Made by a program: the position numbers and the translations under genes. Below the pieces are notes generated by a model, which saw only the letters and a list, made by a program, of their open reading frames with translations, searched no databases and had not been told where the DNA came from. A DNA stretch of 46,006 nt from Bacteroidales bacterium (lineage in GTDB: Bacteria > Bacteroidota > Bacteroidia > Bacteroidales > UBA10428): the NCBI GenBank assembly GCA_016935615.1, contig JAFGQO010000046.1:1-46006 (forward strand). The letters run 5' to 3'. How positions within the stretch are numbered: position 1 is the first letter of the stretch; each line of letters begins with the position of its first letter. Below, in pieces: positions 18,417-27,800 of the stretch.

Positions 18417-19685
18417 ATGTATTACATCACTCAATATATAGAAAAACTATATACTCTTATATTGGACATGGCTCCATGGCTGATACTTGGATTTCTGATC
18501 GCAGGAATACTCCATGTCTTTTTCCCCGATGGAAAAATAAATAAGCTGCTGGGTAAAACGAGTATGAAATCAGTTATCAGAGCAGCAATAATTGGTATTC
18601 CGTTGCCTCTGTGTTCATGTGGAGTAATTCCAACGGGAGTGTCAATACATAAGAACGGAGCATCAAAGGGTGCATCCGTTTCTTTTCTTATTTCTACTCC
18701 ACAGACCGGTGTCGATTCGATTTTAGTGACCTATTCATTGCTTGGCTTGCCTTTTGCCATCGTACGTCCCATTGCCGCACTCATCACCGGTGTTTTTGGC
18801 GGAGCTGTAACCAATAAGCTGGAAGCTTCAAAAGTACCGGAAATTAAACCAAAAGCGGCAAATACCCACTTCGTTTCCAATAGGAAAAGTCCGATATATA
18901 CTGTATTTCATTATGCATTTGTTGAATTTCTGGAAGATATTGCAAAATGGCTGGTCATTGGTTTGCTCATTGCCGCTTTAATTGCCGTTTTTGTACCCGA
19001 TGATTTTTTTGCTACTTATATTCATAATGATTTTATTGGCATGCTGATCATCTTATTTGCTTCAATCCCCGTTTACGTTTGCGCAACAAGCTCAGTACCC
19101 ATAGCTGCTGTCCTGATGATGAAGGGAGTTTCTCCCGGAGCAGCTCTTGTGTTTTTAATGGCAGGTCCTGCAACAAATGCAGCAACTATATCTGTCGTAG
19201 GAAACAGCATGGGCCGAAAAACATTGTTTATTTATCTCGGCACACTGATAACAGGAGCACTTGCTTCCGGATTGTTCATCGATTATTTTCTTCCGCGCCA
19301 CTGGTTTACCGGAGCAATTACACAACTCCACCCGGATCATGTACATGGTCTGTTACCTTATTGGCTGCAACTTATCTCAGGAATCTTTATTACTTTGCTT
19401 TTATTGAATATTTTTGTAAAAAAATTGATCAAAAAGGTAAAAAGAGAAGAAAAAATAGTAAACATCGGTGCTATGAATGAGATCAGAGTATTTGTAAGAG
19501 GAATGCATTGCAACCATTGTAAAATAAGTATTGAGAGCAATTTGAACCGATTGGAGGGCGTCGAAAAAACCACTGCGGATATCGATAATGAAACTGTTAC
19601 AATATCGGGAAACAATATAGACCTGAACAAAGTTAAAAAAACAGTGGAATCACTCGGATACAAATTTGTTGGTGAGGTAGCATGA
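18417..19685 (+). CDS. SO_0444-type Cu/Zn efflux permease with HMA domain
   Basis: A 422-residue permease of the DUF318/ArsP-like family fused to a heavy-metal-associated domain. The membrane part (about 1-345) has GIPLPLCSCGVIPTGVS and a repeat-related PVYVCATSSVPIAAVLM, both with conserved Cys, plus the matching helix pairs of this inverted-repeat family. The C-terminal domain (about 352-422) has the metal motif GMHCNHC. The SO_0444 family is described as Cu/Zn efflux. It lies 13 bases after a CDF exporter gene, and the shared context supports transition-metal export. Confidence 0.88.
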   Translation: MYYITQYIEKLYTLILDMAPWLILGFLIAGILHVFFPDGKINKLLGKTSMKSVIRAAIIGIPLPLCSCGVIPTGVSIHKNGASKGASVSFLISTPQTGVDSILVTYSLLGLPFAIVRPIAALITGVFGGAVTNKLEASKVPEIKPKAANTHFVSNRKSPIYTVFHYAFVEFLEDIAKWLVIGLLIAALIAVFVPDDFFATYIHNDFIGMLIILFASIPVYVCATSSVPIAAVLMMKGVSPGAALVFLMAGPATNAATISVVGNSMGRKTLFIYLGTLITGALASGLFIDYFLPRHWFTGAITQLHPDHVHGLLPYWLQLISGIFITLLLLNIFVKKLIKKVKREEKIVNIGAMNEIRVFVRGMHCNHCKISIESNLNRLEGVEKTTADIDNETVTISGNNIDLNKVKKTVESLGYKFVGEVA

Positions 19686-19721
19686 TAATAAGTAAATTCT
19701 AACCCGAAATAGTAAAGCAAA

Positions 19722-20468
19722 ATGTATAAAGTTGTATTATTACGTCATGGAGAAAGCCAGTGGAATAAGGAAAACCGTTTCACAGGCTGGACAGATGTTG
19801 ACCTGACCGAAAAGGGAATTTCCGAAGCCCGTAAGGCCGGAAGAGTTTTAAAAGAAAATGGCTTTGAGTTTGATTATGCTTTTGTATCTGTACTGAAAAG
19901 AGCATTAAGAACACTTTGGCTTACCCTCGAAGAAATGGATCAGTTATGGATACCATGGGAAAAATCATGGAGACTGAATGAAAGACATTATGGTGGGCTG
20001 CAAGGTTTGAATAAAGCAGAAACTGCTGCCAAACATGGTGAAGAGCAGGTTCTGATTTGGAGAAGAAGCTATGATATCCCCCCTCCCCCTCTTGAAGAAA
20101 CAGATGATCGTTATCCCGGAAAGCTTCGGATCTATCAGGATGTGCCGGAAAACGACCTGCCGCTTACAGAAAGTCTGAAAGATACGGTTGCCCGGTTTCT
20201 TCCATACTGGCACGATGCAATTGCCCCTGTTATTCAATCAGGGAAAAGGGTCATTATTGCAGCACATGGGAATAGCCTGAGGGCGCTTGTAAAATACCTC
20301 GACAAAATGAGTGAAGAAGAAATACTGAAATTGAATATCCCAACTGGCATGCCGCTGGTATATGAACTGGATAAAGATCTGAATCCGATCAAACATTATT
20401 ACCTTGGTGATCCTGATGAAGTGAAGAAAGCAATGGAATCTGTCGCAAACCAGGGAAAGGCAAAGTAA
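19722..20468 (+). CDS. gpmA: 2,3-bisphosphoglycerate-dependent phosphoglycerate mutase
   Basis: A cytoplasmic glycolytic enzyme interconverting 3- and 2-phosphoglycerate. The 248-residue protein has the phosphohistidine motif [18 protein letters not shown], the family segment [13 protein letters not shown], and the second His in [16 protein letters not shown]. The length matches E. coli-type GpmA. It follows the metal permease by 36 bases on the same strand; the link looks incidental. Confidence 0.95.
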   Translation: MYKVVLLRHGESQWNKENRFTGWTDVDLTEKGISEARKAGRVLKENGFEFDYAFVSVLKRALRTLWLTLEEMDQLWIPWEKSWRLNERHYGGLQGLNKAETAAKHGEEQVLIWRRSYDIPPPPLEETDDRYPGKLRIYQDVPENDLPLTESLKDTVARFLPYWHDAIAPVIQSGKRVIIAAHGNSLRALVKYLDKMSEEEILKLNIPTGMPLVYELDKDLNPIKHYYLGDPDEVKKAMESVANQGKAK

Positions 20469-20551
20469 GGACGAAGAAATGGAATTATCCAATTTCAATA
20501 AACATCTTAAAAAGGTAACAGGCTATAATTCTATAAAAAATAAAAAACAAA

Positions 20552-20971
20552 TTATTTTGTTAATGAGAATATTTTATTTGGGTAATCAATTGATAGTTTA
20601 AAATTTGACAAAAACCCATCTACTCCAAGCAACACAATAGGTAAATTTGGCATACAATCAATTAAGACATCTTTTAATTCATATATTTGTTTAGTCGGAT
20701 TTTGAGGGTGAAAAACAATTATAGATACTGTATGTCTATATGCTTTAGCTTTACCATTTCCAGTATTAATGATTTTTTCAATCCCATTCATTAATTTATG
20801 ACCTAACATTGTTGCTATTCTAGCCGGAATAGCACAGTCAGACGCCCCAGTATCAATAAAACCATACGTCTTTATACTCGTATTTGTGTGAGAATTAATT
20901 ATTTGTATGGGTAGAGCTATAATGTCATTGGAACCATTCGGTGAGTATATAGGACAATTTCTTATCGGCAT
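20552..20971 (-). CDS. Retropepsin-like aspartic protease
   Basis: A 139-residue single-domain protein with the retropepsin active-site signature GFIDTGASDCAIP (catalytic Asp40) and a later hydrophobic VLIDCMPNLPIVLLGVDGFL, the position of the ILG motif of the fold. Retroviral-type proteases work as dimers, with one Asp from each chain. No signal peptide is visible, so it is probably cytoplasmic. Its ATG directly follows the TAG of a DUF5678-like gene (TAGATG), so translation is likely coupled. The substrate is unknown. An accessory or toxin-antitoxin-like role is possible but unproven. Confidence 0.75.
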   Translation of the reverse strand: MPIRNCPIYSPNGSNDIIALPIQIINSHTNTSIKTYGFIDTGASDCAIPARIATMLGHKLMNGIEKIINTGNGKAKAYRHTVSIIVFHPQNPTKQIYELKDVLIDCMPNLPIVLLGVDGFLSNFKLSIDYPNKIFSLTK

Positions 20972-21157
20972 CTAATAAATGCAAATAACTCCTTCTTTGT
21001 GGATATAATTAATTACTGGTTCCTGTACCCCCTTTTTTGTAGCATCTTTATAAACCTTTGCCGGATCTTTTCCAGAGGCAATTACTTTATTACTTGTGAA
21101 AGATTCTGTAGCAATATATTTTCCGCCAAATTTTTTATTTATTTTTTTTGGATACAT
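20972..21157 (-). CDS. DUF5678-like small protein
   Basis: A 61-residue protein with the pattern of DUF5678: KFGGKYIATES, then KVIASGKDPAKVYKDATKKG, then PVINYIHKEG. It is the upstream partner of a retropepsin-like protease, with no base between stop and start. The frame is open upstream of the ATG for another 43 codons and would encode one hydrophobic helix followed by a basic stretch, but no ATG, GTG or TTG is present there. The function of DUF5678 is unknown. The pairing suggests an adaptor, substrate or antitoxin-like partner. Confidence 0.65.
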   Translation of the reverse strand: MYPKKINKKFGGKYIATESFTSNKVIASGKDPAKVYKDATKKGVQEPVINYIHKEGVICIY

Positions 21158-21937
21158 ATGAAGGTGTTTATAGATTTTACGGTATGGATACTTTAACGTT
21201 ACTAATTCTATGCCAATTAAGGCAAAAATAACAACAATAAAAAGATGATATTTGTTACCAATAAATGGTGATTTATATCATTAATATTGTTTGTATTTAA
21301 ACCTATTTATATTTTACATATTGATTAATATAAAAAGAATTTTAATGTACGATAAATTCAACTTGATTTCACTTTCATAAAAATTTATATTTATTTCATT
21401 CTTAATTGAACTTTAATTTGTGTAATCAAATATATTTTCACTTTTGAGAAGAGGTATTTATTATTTAATCCAATAACCAGTTCACCGATTCACCAATTAC
21501 ACAGTTAAACGATTCAACAGTCAAATACCACCTCCAGCAATCAGTGACCAGAAACAAGTTCCAGCATCCAACTCATAACACTCGCTTTCTCATTTTCTCA
21601 TCCTTTTTCTTCCTACTTCAGTCTTCGGTCTTCCGTCCCACTTCCTTATTCATCCAATAATAATTTCATTACCTGATTATTAATGTTATATTCAGGTTCA
21701 AATAGAATGAGCAGTTCGATTCAATATTTTTGAATGATCTTACTCCGGGAATTTACCTGGTGCAGATAACCACTGTGCAAAATCAAAAAGAAATTCAAAG
21801 AATAATAAAAACCCTTTAATGCGTCCCCAAACAAATATTCTTGCTTTTACCGATAAAAAAAGACCCTTTACCGAATATCTGTTTAACAGAAACAAATGTA
21901 ACTGTACTTTTACACCATAAAACAAAATTGTATTGCA
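21158..21937. other. Long gene-poor, decayed region
   Basis: About 780 bases hold no intact gene. The left part is very AT-rich, with the in-frame extension of the DUF5678-like gene up to about 21290. The middle (about 21475-21655) is a low-complexity stretch rich in short CA- and TC-containing words (TTCACCGATTCACCAATTACA). The right part contains the tail of a T9SS cargo gene, listed separately. The promoter of the gene at 21938 should lie in the last 100 bases. Confidence 0.6.
21664..21819 (+). pseudogene. Remnant of a T9SS C-terminal sorting domain
   Basis: The frame ending at the TAA 21817-21819 reads IINVIFRFK, a TAG stop at 21703, then NEQFDSIFLNDLTPGIYLVQ and ITTVQNQKEIQRIIKTL. The segment L-x-P-G-I-Y-L-V-Q-I plus a basic strand ending in K-T-L is the usual end of type A T9SS sorting domains. 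The internal stop and lack of any upstream coding sequence mark it as a leftover of a deleted secreted-protein gene. Confidence 0.6.
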
Positions 21938-22642
21938 ATGGAACAAAATCATACACAGAAAAGGATTCTTGTCGGATTCATCATACTTGCAGCAGGTATG
22001 GCTTTACTTCTCAGCAACCTGGGAATATTGAGTTATGAATTGAAGCATTATCTTCTGCGATGGGAAGTAATCCTGGTTGCTCTTGGATTTGTTTTTCTAT
22101 TTTCACATGAACATAAAGGACCGGGCATTATTTTACTCCTTGTGGGAGGAACATTGTACCTGAGAGAATTTTTTGATTTTCATTTTAATTTCTGGCAGGT
22201 ATTTTTCCCGGGCATCCTGATCTTAGCCGGGATTATGATACTCTTTAAAAGAAAGTTTGACCCTCCCAATATTGAAAAAAAAAATTTGAGCGACGAAGAT
22301 TTGATTGATGAAGTCGCATTTTTTGGAGGAGGCGAAAGGACCATTGTATCCCAAAACTTTAAAGGAGGAAAGATATTTGCAGTCTTTGGAGGATCAAATT
22401 TTAATCTTGTACGGGCAAAACTTGCCACGGGGAAAAATTATATTGAAGTATTTGCCCTGTTTGGTGGAATGAAGTTGATTGTTCCTGAAGATTGGGACAT
22501 CAAGATCAATACAGTATCTGTTTTTGGCGGCTTTTCTGATAAGCACAGAATACTTCCGAGAAATAATGATGCAAGTCCCGCATCTGAGCTCATTATCAAA
22601 GGAATATTGATTTTTGGTGGAGGTGAGATAAAAAGCTATTAA
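21938..22642 (+). CDS. LiaF/DUF5668-like membrane protein
   Basis: A 234-residue protein with about four hydrophobic helices in residues 10-105 (LVGFIILAAGMALLLSNLG is typical of the LiaI/LiaF-like membrane region) and a C-terminal beta-rich domain (about 125-234). That domain has the repeated FGGGERTIVSQNFKGGKIFA, VFGGSNFNL, LFGGMKLIVP and VFGG pattern of LiaF-like proteins. LiaF modulates cell-envelope stress signalling in Firmicutes. Here it precedes a LytS-type kinase by 32 bases and a LytTR regulator, so it is likely part of an envelope-sensing unit. The signal sensed is unknown. Confidence 0.8.
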   Translation: MEQNHTQKRILVGFIILAAGMALLLSNLGILSYELKHYLLRWEVILVALGFVFLFSHEHKGPGIILLLVGGTLYLREFFDFHFNFWQVFFPGILILAGIMILFKRKFDPPNIEKKNLSDEDLIDEVAFFGGGERTIVSQNFKGGKIFAVFGGSNFNLVRAKLATGKNYIEVFALFGGMKLIVPEDWDIKINTVSVFGGFSDKHRILPRNNDASPASELIIKGILIFGGGEIKSY

Positions 22643-22674
22643 TATGCATTGATAATTTAAATTATTCAACCACC

Positions 22675-23727
22675 GTGCTTCACCCCATTCTGAAAAACAG
22701 GCAGTTCTTAATTGGGTATATAATTATCTGGTTTGTTGTATGTGCTTTACACGTTTTCATACTTGGTTATTTGTACGACTTCGGAATCGTTATTTCTGTT
22801 TCTGAAAGTTTTGTGTTTAATTTGTTTTTTGCATTTTTTGGAATTGGCATCTGGTATCCCGTATATTTTACAGATATCGAAAAAAATAAACTGCTTAATT
22901 TTTTAACAAATCATTTAGCTGCTGCATCACTTGCTGTGGGCCTGTGGTTATGGATTTCCTTTTTAATCCTGTCGGCTGCTTTTCCGGATGCTTCAGAATA
23001 CTTACAGCACCTTAGCGATTCTTTGCCTTTGAGGGGAGGACTTGGTGTTTTATTTTATGTTTTAGTAGCTTCCATCTACTATTTTTTGATCTATTACAAC
23101 AATTTCAAAGAAAAACTGATCAGAGAGGCAGAGTTGAAAGCATTGATAAAAGAATCCGAACTTACTTCTTTAAAATTTCAGATAAATCCTCATTTTCTAT
23201 TCAACAGTCTGAACAGCATCAGCTCTTTATCCATGATAAGTCCTGAAAAAGCCCAGGATATGGTGATCAATCTGTCGGATTTTCTAAGATACTCCCTTTC
23301 ACATAAAAATGAATCCCTGACAACATTTGAAAAAGAACTGAACAACATTGACAGGTACCTTAAAATTGAAAAGATCAGGTTTGGCAAAAGATTAAATGTC
23401 ACAAGAGATATTACTGATAATTGTAATACATATTTATTGCCGGGGCTTATACTGCAACCGCTCATGGAGAATGCTGTAAAATATGGAATTTACGAAAGTA
23501 CGGATCAATCCGATATATATATTAAATCCAAGTGCTCAGACAATTTGCTGGAAGTAATGATTAAAAATGATTACGATCCGGATTTTGTAACAAAAAAGGG
23601 AGAAGGTATAGGATTACGAAATGTTACAAGCAGAATGAAAATACAATATGGCAGAGATGATCTGGTGAAGATCTCTCAAAATGAAAATACATTTACCATT
23701 ACTTTGTTTTTCCCACAAGATGTATAA
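22675..23727 (+). CDS. LytS-type sensor histidine kinase
   Basis: A 350-residue kinase starting at GTG, with about four hydrophobic helices (residues 12-140), a short coiled linker and a His_kinase domain (PF06580 type). The phosphorylated His173 is in FQINPHFLFNSLNSIS, and the ATP-binding part has LQPLMENAVKYG and GEGIGLRNV. Such kinases pair with LytTR regulators, and one follows 46 bases downstream. It lies after a LiaF-like gene, so the three probably form one transcript. Confidence 0.92.
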   Translation: MLHPILKNRQFLIGYIIIWFVVCALHVFILGYLYDFGIVISVSESFVFNLFFAFFGIGIWYPVYFTDIEKNKLLNFLTNHLAAASLAVGLWLWISFLILSAAFPDASEYLQHLSDSLPLRGGLGVLFYVLVASIYYFLIYYNNFKEKLIREAELKALIKESELTSLKFQINPHFLFNSLNSISSLSMISPEKAQDMVINLSDFLRYSLSHKNESLTTFEKELNNIDRYLKIEKIRFGKRLNVTRDITDNCNTYLLPGLILQPLMENAVKYGIYESTDQSDIYIKSKCSDNLLEVMIKNDYDPDFVTKKGEGIGLRNVTSRMKIQYGRDDLVKISQNENTFTITLFFPQDV

Positions 23728-23773
23728 ACAGTTTTAACTTTATGAAAAAACAGGCCCGAAAAACAACATCCTT

Positions 23774-24520
23774 ATGAAAACAATTAAGGCAATTATCATA
23801 GAAGATGAAGAACTTGGAAGAGAATTGATCAAGAATTATCTCAAAGACAACGATAAAATAGAAATCATTGCCGAATGTGAGAATGGATTTGAAGGGATTA
23901 AGGCCATCCAGGATCTAAATCCTGATCTCGTGTTTTTGGACATTCAAATGCCAAAGTTAAATGGATTTGAGATGCTTGAAATTCTGGATGAAAAGCCGGA
24001 AATTATTTTTACAACAGCCTTTAATCAATACGCCATAAAAGCCTTTGAACTGAATGCAGTAGATTATCTTCTGAAACCTTTTTCCAAAGAAAGACTCCTG
24101 GATTCTCTTGATAAAGCTCTGAACCGGATCAATAACAATATCCCTCCCGATAAAAATATTGATAAACTTGCTCATATTCCGCTGGATGAGATCATTGAAC
24201 GTGTTGTGGTAAAATCAAACCATAAAATTCATGTTATCCCGGTTGATAAGATCCGTTACCTCGAAGCCCAGGATGATTATGTAATGATATACACTTCGGA
24301 GGGAAAACATCTAAAGCAGGCAACCATGAAATATTTTGAACAACATCTTAATCCCAAAGATTTTATGCGTGTGCATCGTTCATACATTATCAGGCTCGAC
24401 CAGGTAGAACGTTTGGAACCATACGGGAAGGACAGCTATATAGCCAAACTTAAAGAAGGCCCTTCGGTAAAAATAAGCAAAAGCGGGTTTAAAAATCTGA
24501 AGGAAAAACTGAACTTTTGA
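23774..24520 (+). CDS. LytTR-family response regulator
   Basis: A 248-residue regulator with a receiver domain (1-120: phosphoacceptor Asp56 in LVFLDIQMP, Asp11/Glu12, Thr80, Lys101) and a LytTR DNA-binding domain (about 145-248: RYLEAQDDYVMIYT, FMRVHRSYII). It is the cognate partner of the kinase just upstream. LytTR domains bind direct repeats upstream of target promoters, and the targets are not identifiable here. It converges with the haem-type operon, five bases apart. Confidence 0.94.
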   Translation: MKTIKAIIIEDEELGRELIKNYLKDNDKIEIIAECENGFEGIKAIQDLNPDLVFLDIQMPKLNGFEMLEILDEKPEIIFTTAFNQYAIKAFELNAVDYLLKPFSKERLLDSLDKALNRINNNIPPDKNIDKLAHIPLDEIIERVVVKSNHKIHVIPVDKIRYLEAQDDYVMIYTSEGKHLKQATMKYFEQHLNPKDFMRVHRSYIIRLDQVERLEPYGKDSYIAKLKEGPSVKISKSGFKNLKEKLNF

Positions 24521-24525
24521 GCCTT

Positions 24526-25536
24526 CTATATAACAGGTTTTAACTCTTTGAATTCAAATCTCGGATGGCCTGAAATACCATCAATGCTGAAACTTAAAAA
24601 GCGAAGTTTGTAATACTTATCATCTGAAGTCCGGATAACATACGTATAATTTGGCTTCACTGTATAGGTAGCCACTCCTGCCGATGTGTTCACACTTACA
24701 TCTTTCCATTGGTATCCGATAATATCACGTTCTGCCGATAAACGGTAATTACCCAGTGTCTCATAATCAATTTCGTTATACGATCTGCTTGAATCAAGAA
24801 TAGCCGTAGTATACCCTGTATTAAGAAGCACACCACGCACAAGATACGGAATCGTAAGACCAAACTGGGTAGCAAGATCGTAATAAGGCCCGAACATCAA
24901 ATCAAACTTTAGCTTATCAGGTTCAATATCTATCTGCGATTGTGTATGAAAAGAATAATACACAAAATTGGCTGTGTCCGATTTGTGAATCGTAACGGTA
25001 TCTTCGGCACTTTCATCTTTGCAGATAAATCTATAATATGAACTTTCCACTTCAATAAACCTGAGTCTCACAAGATCAGAGTAATTCCCCGATGAATACC
25101 GGCCTAAAAGATAAATTTCGTTGGTATAGGTCCTGTTTTCTCCCTGAAAATTGACCCAGTTGCCAACTGCCGTGGAATCGGGGTAAGCAGATTGATTGTC
25201 ATAAGTCCATAAATCATTTTCCGGATAGGTCAATACTGCATCAATATCAGTCTGTTGTGAATTCCATAAAAACCAGTTTGCCCCCGAATTTACTAAAATA
25301 TGCCAGCCTTCATTTCCACATTCAAATCCCAGTTGCCATGAATCAGCTGCATGAGAACATACTACTCTTCCTGTTTCAAAATCAAAATAACTCTGGTAGA
25401 TCTCTATATCTTCATAGATGGTTATCACTTCGCCAGGATATGGCAAAACCCTTTCATCCTCCTCAAAACATGTTACAGGAAATATGAACATGAATAACAA
25501 TCCTAGGCATTTACAAAAGTATTTCATTGATATCAT
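24526..25536 (-). CDS. HmuY-family lipoprotein (downstream copy)
   Basis: A 336-residue exported protein; the signal region (residues 4-23) ends PVTC, a weak lipobox. The body has the HmuY-family pattern: an N-terminal strand set with DSWQLGFECG, an IDIEPDKLKFDLMFGPY segment, and the C-terminal DIIGYQWKDVS and YVIRTSDDKYYKLRFLSF. HmuY proteins bind haem at the cell surface in Porphyromonas and relatives. The ATG overlaps the TonB receptor stop by four bases, so they are translationally coupled. It is a diverged paralogue of the gene at 27793-28791. The ligand here could be haem or another porphyrin, which the sequence does not settle. Confidence 0.78.
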   Translation of the reverse strand: MISMKYFCKCLGLLFMFIFPVTCFEEDERVLPYPGEVITIYEDIEIYQSYFDFETGRVVCSHAADSWQLGFECGNEGWHILVNSGANWFLWNSQQTDIDAVLTYPENDLWTYDNQSAYPDSTAVGNWVNFQGENRTYTNEIYLLGRYSSGNYSDLVRLRFIEVESSYYRFICKDESAEDTVTIHKSDTANFVYYSFHTQSQIDIEPDKLKFDLMFGPYYDLATQFGLTIPYLVRGVLLNTGYTTAILDSSRSYNEIDYETLGNYRLSAERDIIGYQWKDVSVNTSAGVATYTVKPNYTYVIRTSDDKYYKLRFLSFSIDGISGHPRFEFKELKPVI

Positions 25537-27800
25537 AACTTTTCAAATGTATATTGCAATCCAATAAATAATGTACGCCCGTATCCAATGGCAGTTGAAT
25601 TGCTCCCGCTGTCATGGAAAAATAAACTGCCGGATGAATCAACCAGTGTAACATTGAAGAGATTTTTAATTCCCGCCGATATTGTAATACCCTGATTCCG
25701 GAAAGTTTTTGAAACCGTTAGGTCCATGATGTGATATCCTTGTATTGAACGCTGTGCCATTCCGCTTAGTTCACCTTCTTCATTAAAATTGCCTGTAAAT
25801 TCAAGGTAGTTATCACAATATTTATAGAAGACCCCTATCTCATAGTTGTATTTCGGACTAAAATACTGCATGGCAGCGGTTATATCTGTTGAGTAAACAA
25901 ATTCCCGATTCACACCTAATTTGCTTCTGCCGGTTATAATGAATCCCGATTGAACAGTAAATCTTGGAAACAGGTAATATTTCAAAATAAATTTAAATCC
26001 TTGTGTAATGAAATCTTCACTTTCAAGGTTAAAATATTTGCCGCTGCCAACACCCGGTACTGAAGTATCCACAGCCAGCTGAATTGCATTCTGTATTGAA
26101 TTGTAAAACAAGTCGAGCGAAATATCAAAATTCTGTTTCCCCTTTGAATGCGAATATTCCCCGGATAGTTTGATGTTGTATCCGGTTTCTGAGTTCAGAT
26201 CCTCATTCCCTAAAATCTCATGATTGCTGTCAATAAATTCCAGGTACAATTGTTTTAAGGAGGGAGGTCTGAATCCCCGCGAAAATGATCCCCGGAAGGT
26301 AAATCTGTAAGGCTGGTATTTCAAATTGATCGCATAAACCAAAGGGGCTTTGAATTTTGAATTGTAAATGAAACGTATGCCCGGCTGAATATAGAATACA
26401 TCCAGGGGTTTGTAAATAAAATTCATAAACCCTGCAATATCGGCAATGTTTTTGTTCCCCCGGATACGTTTTCCGGTTGCCGATTCATCGTTTATATCAA
26501 CACCTGTTTGATATTCAAATTTATGTCCCGCAATATTAGATACAAACACACGTGCTGAAATCATATGGAACTGTATGGTATCATGTAAATCAGAATTTTC
26601 AGAAAGAGTTTTATCGAGGTTGACAAGATCATTAACATAAGTTAACTTACGCTTCTTGTAATAAGAATACCCTCCCTGAAAATTCAATATGAAATCATCA
26701 TTGAACGTATTGACAATACTGAGACTGTTGTTCCATCGTGTGGTAAAATGGTAAGCATCCAGGGCGCTTTCATAAAGATTTTCAATGGTCAACTCCCCCG
26801 GATCACGCAATTCCTCATTCATATAATCTGTTATATATCTGATTTTCAATTCATTGTATGTATATGTATACGATCCACCTGCAAGGTATTGCAACTTAGG
26901 TTTCCATATTTTGTACCGCGACGTATCCACAGGACCCCATCCGGCATGAAAATTCCGGGCACCATGCAAAGAAAATATACTCTTGCCTATTCTCTTTGAG
27001 GCTGCAATATCCAGGTTGTATTTTCCTACGGATTCATAATATGCATTTGCATTCCCAATAATGTTTTGTTCCGAATGATCAGCAGTAACAATATTGATAG
27101 CTCCTGCCAATGCATTGCTGCCATAAACAACTGACATAGGTCCTTCAATCACCTCAACATGATCGATATTGCAGAGAGTTAACTGACCCAGGTCAATTTT
27201 GCCTGCAACTCTTCCGGTAACAGGAATGCCATCGATCAGTATTTTGATATATTCTCCCGATAATCCCTGGATGCTTAAAAAATCCCCAAAGATCCCTTCA
27301 GATCTATACTGAAAATTCAGTTCGTTACGCAACAAATCCCCCAGATTTGTGGCAGCTTTTAAATGGATCTGTTTGCTGTCAAGGACTTCTATTTTGTAAA
27401 TGGATTTGTCTACCGGCTGTGCCCTGAACTGACCTGTTACAATCACCCGGTCAAGTTGATAAAACTCCGGTGAGAGTAAAATAACATGTTCTCCCGGTGT
27501 TTTTATTGTGTCAATATAGGTTTTAAATCCCAAACTTGAAACAGAAATAACTACAGGAAGTTTGTGCTCCATAGTTGCCTTTCCTTCATGATCTGATATA
27601 GTATTTTCCAAAATTTTTTCCGATATGACCTTCACAGTGATATTTGCAAATTCAACCGGTTGATTTGTCACTTTATCTTTAAAACTGAGATGCACTTTTT
27701 GGGCATTCACATGGTCACATGCGGAAACCACAAGTAGTATTAAGCAAACCAATGTAATTCTTGCCAATACCCGATGCATATGATAACTCCGGTTACTCAA
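25533..27800 (-). CDS. TonB-dependent receptor (HmuR-like context)
   Basis: A 755-residue outer-membrane receptor. It has a signal peptide (about 1-33), a carboxypeptidase-like beta-sandwich (about 35-115, FANITVKV and LGFKTYIDT), a plug (about 130-240, LGDLLRNELNFQYR, GPMSVVYGSNALAGAINIV) and a 22-strand barrel closing with IGYGRTLFIGLQYTFEKL. TonB energy drives uptake of large ligands. It is flanked by two HmuY-like genes, overlapping the upstream one by eight bases and the downstream one by four, so the three are one operon. Haem or a related porphyrin is the best guess for the ligand. Confidence 0.9.
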   Translation of the reverse strand: MSNRSYHMHRVLARITLVCLILLVVSACDHVNAQKVHLSFKDKVTNQPVEFANITVKVISEKILENTISDHEGKATMEHKLPVVISVSSLGFKTYIDTIKTPGEHVILLSPEFYQLDRVIVTGQFRAQPVDKSIYKIEVLDSKQIHLKAATNLGDLLRNELNFQYRSEGIFGDFLSIQGLSGEYIKILIDGIPVTGRVAGKIDLGQLTLCNIDHVEVIEGPMSVVYGSNALAGAINIVTADHSEQNIIGNANAYYESVGKYNLDIAASKRIGKSIFSLHGARNFHAGWGPVDTSRYKIWKPKLQYLAGGSYTYTYNELKIRYITDYMNEELRDPGELTIENLYESALDAYHFTTRWNNSLSIVNTFNDDFILNFQGGYSYYKKRKLTYVNDLVNLDKTLSENSDLHDTIQFHMISARVFVSNIAGHKFEYQTGVDINDESATGKRIRGNKNIADIAGFMNFIYKPLDVFYIQPGIRFIYNSKFKAPLVYAINLKYQPYRFTFRGSFSRGFRPPSLKQLYLEFIDSNHEILGNEDLNSETGYNIKLSGEYSHSKGKQNFDISLDLFYNSIQNAIQLAVDTSVPGVGSGKYFNLESEDFITQGFKFILKYYLFPRFTVQSGFIITGRSKLGVNREFVYSTDITAAMQYFSPKYNYEIGVFYKYCDNYLEFTGNFNEEGELSGMAQRSIQGYHIMDLTVSKTFRNQGITISAGIKNLFNVTLVDSSGSLFFHDSGSNSTAIGYGRTLFIGLQYTFEKL

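Noticed and set aside
20479-20601. 40-codon plus-strand frame after gpmA
   Set aside because: It has a basic, AT-driven composition and runs into the antisense end of the retropepsin-like gene. No membrane helix or motif supports it.
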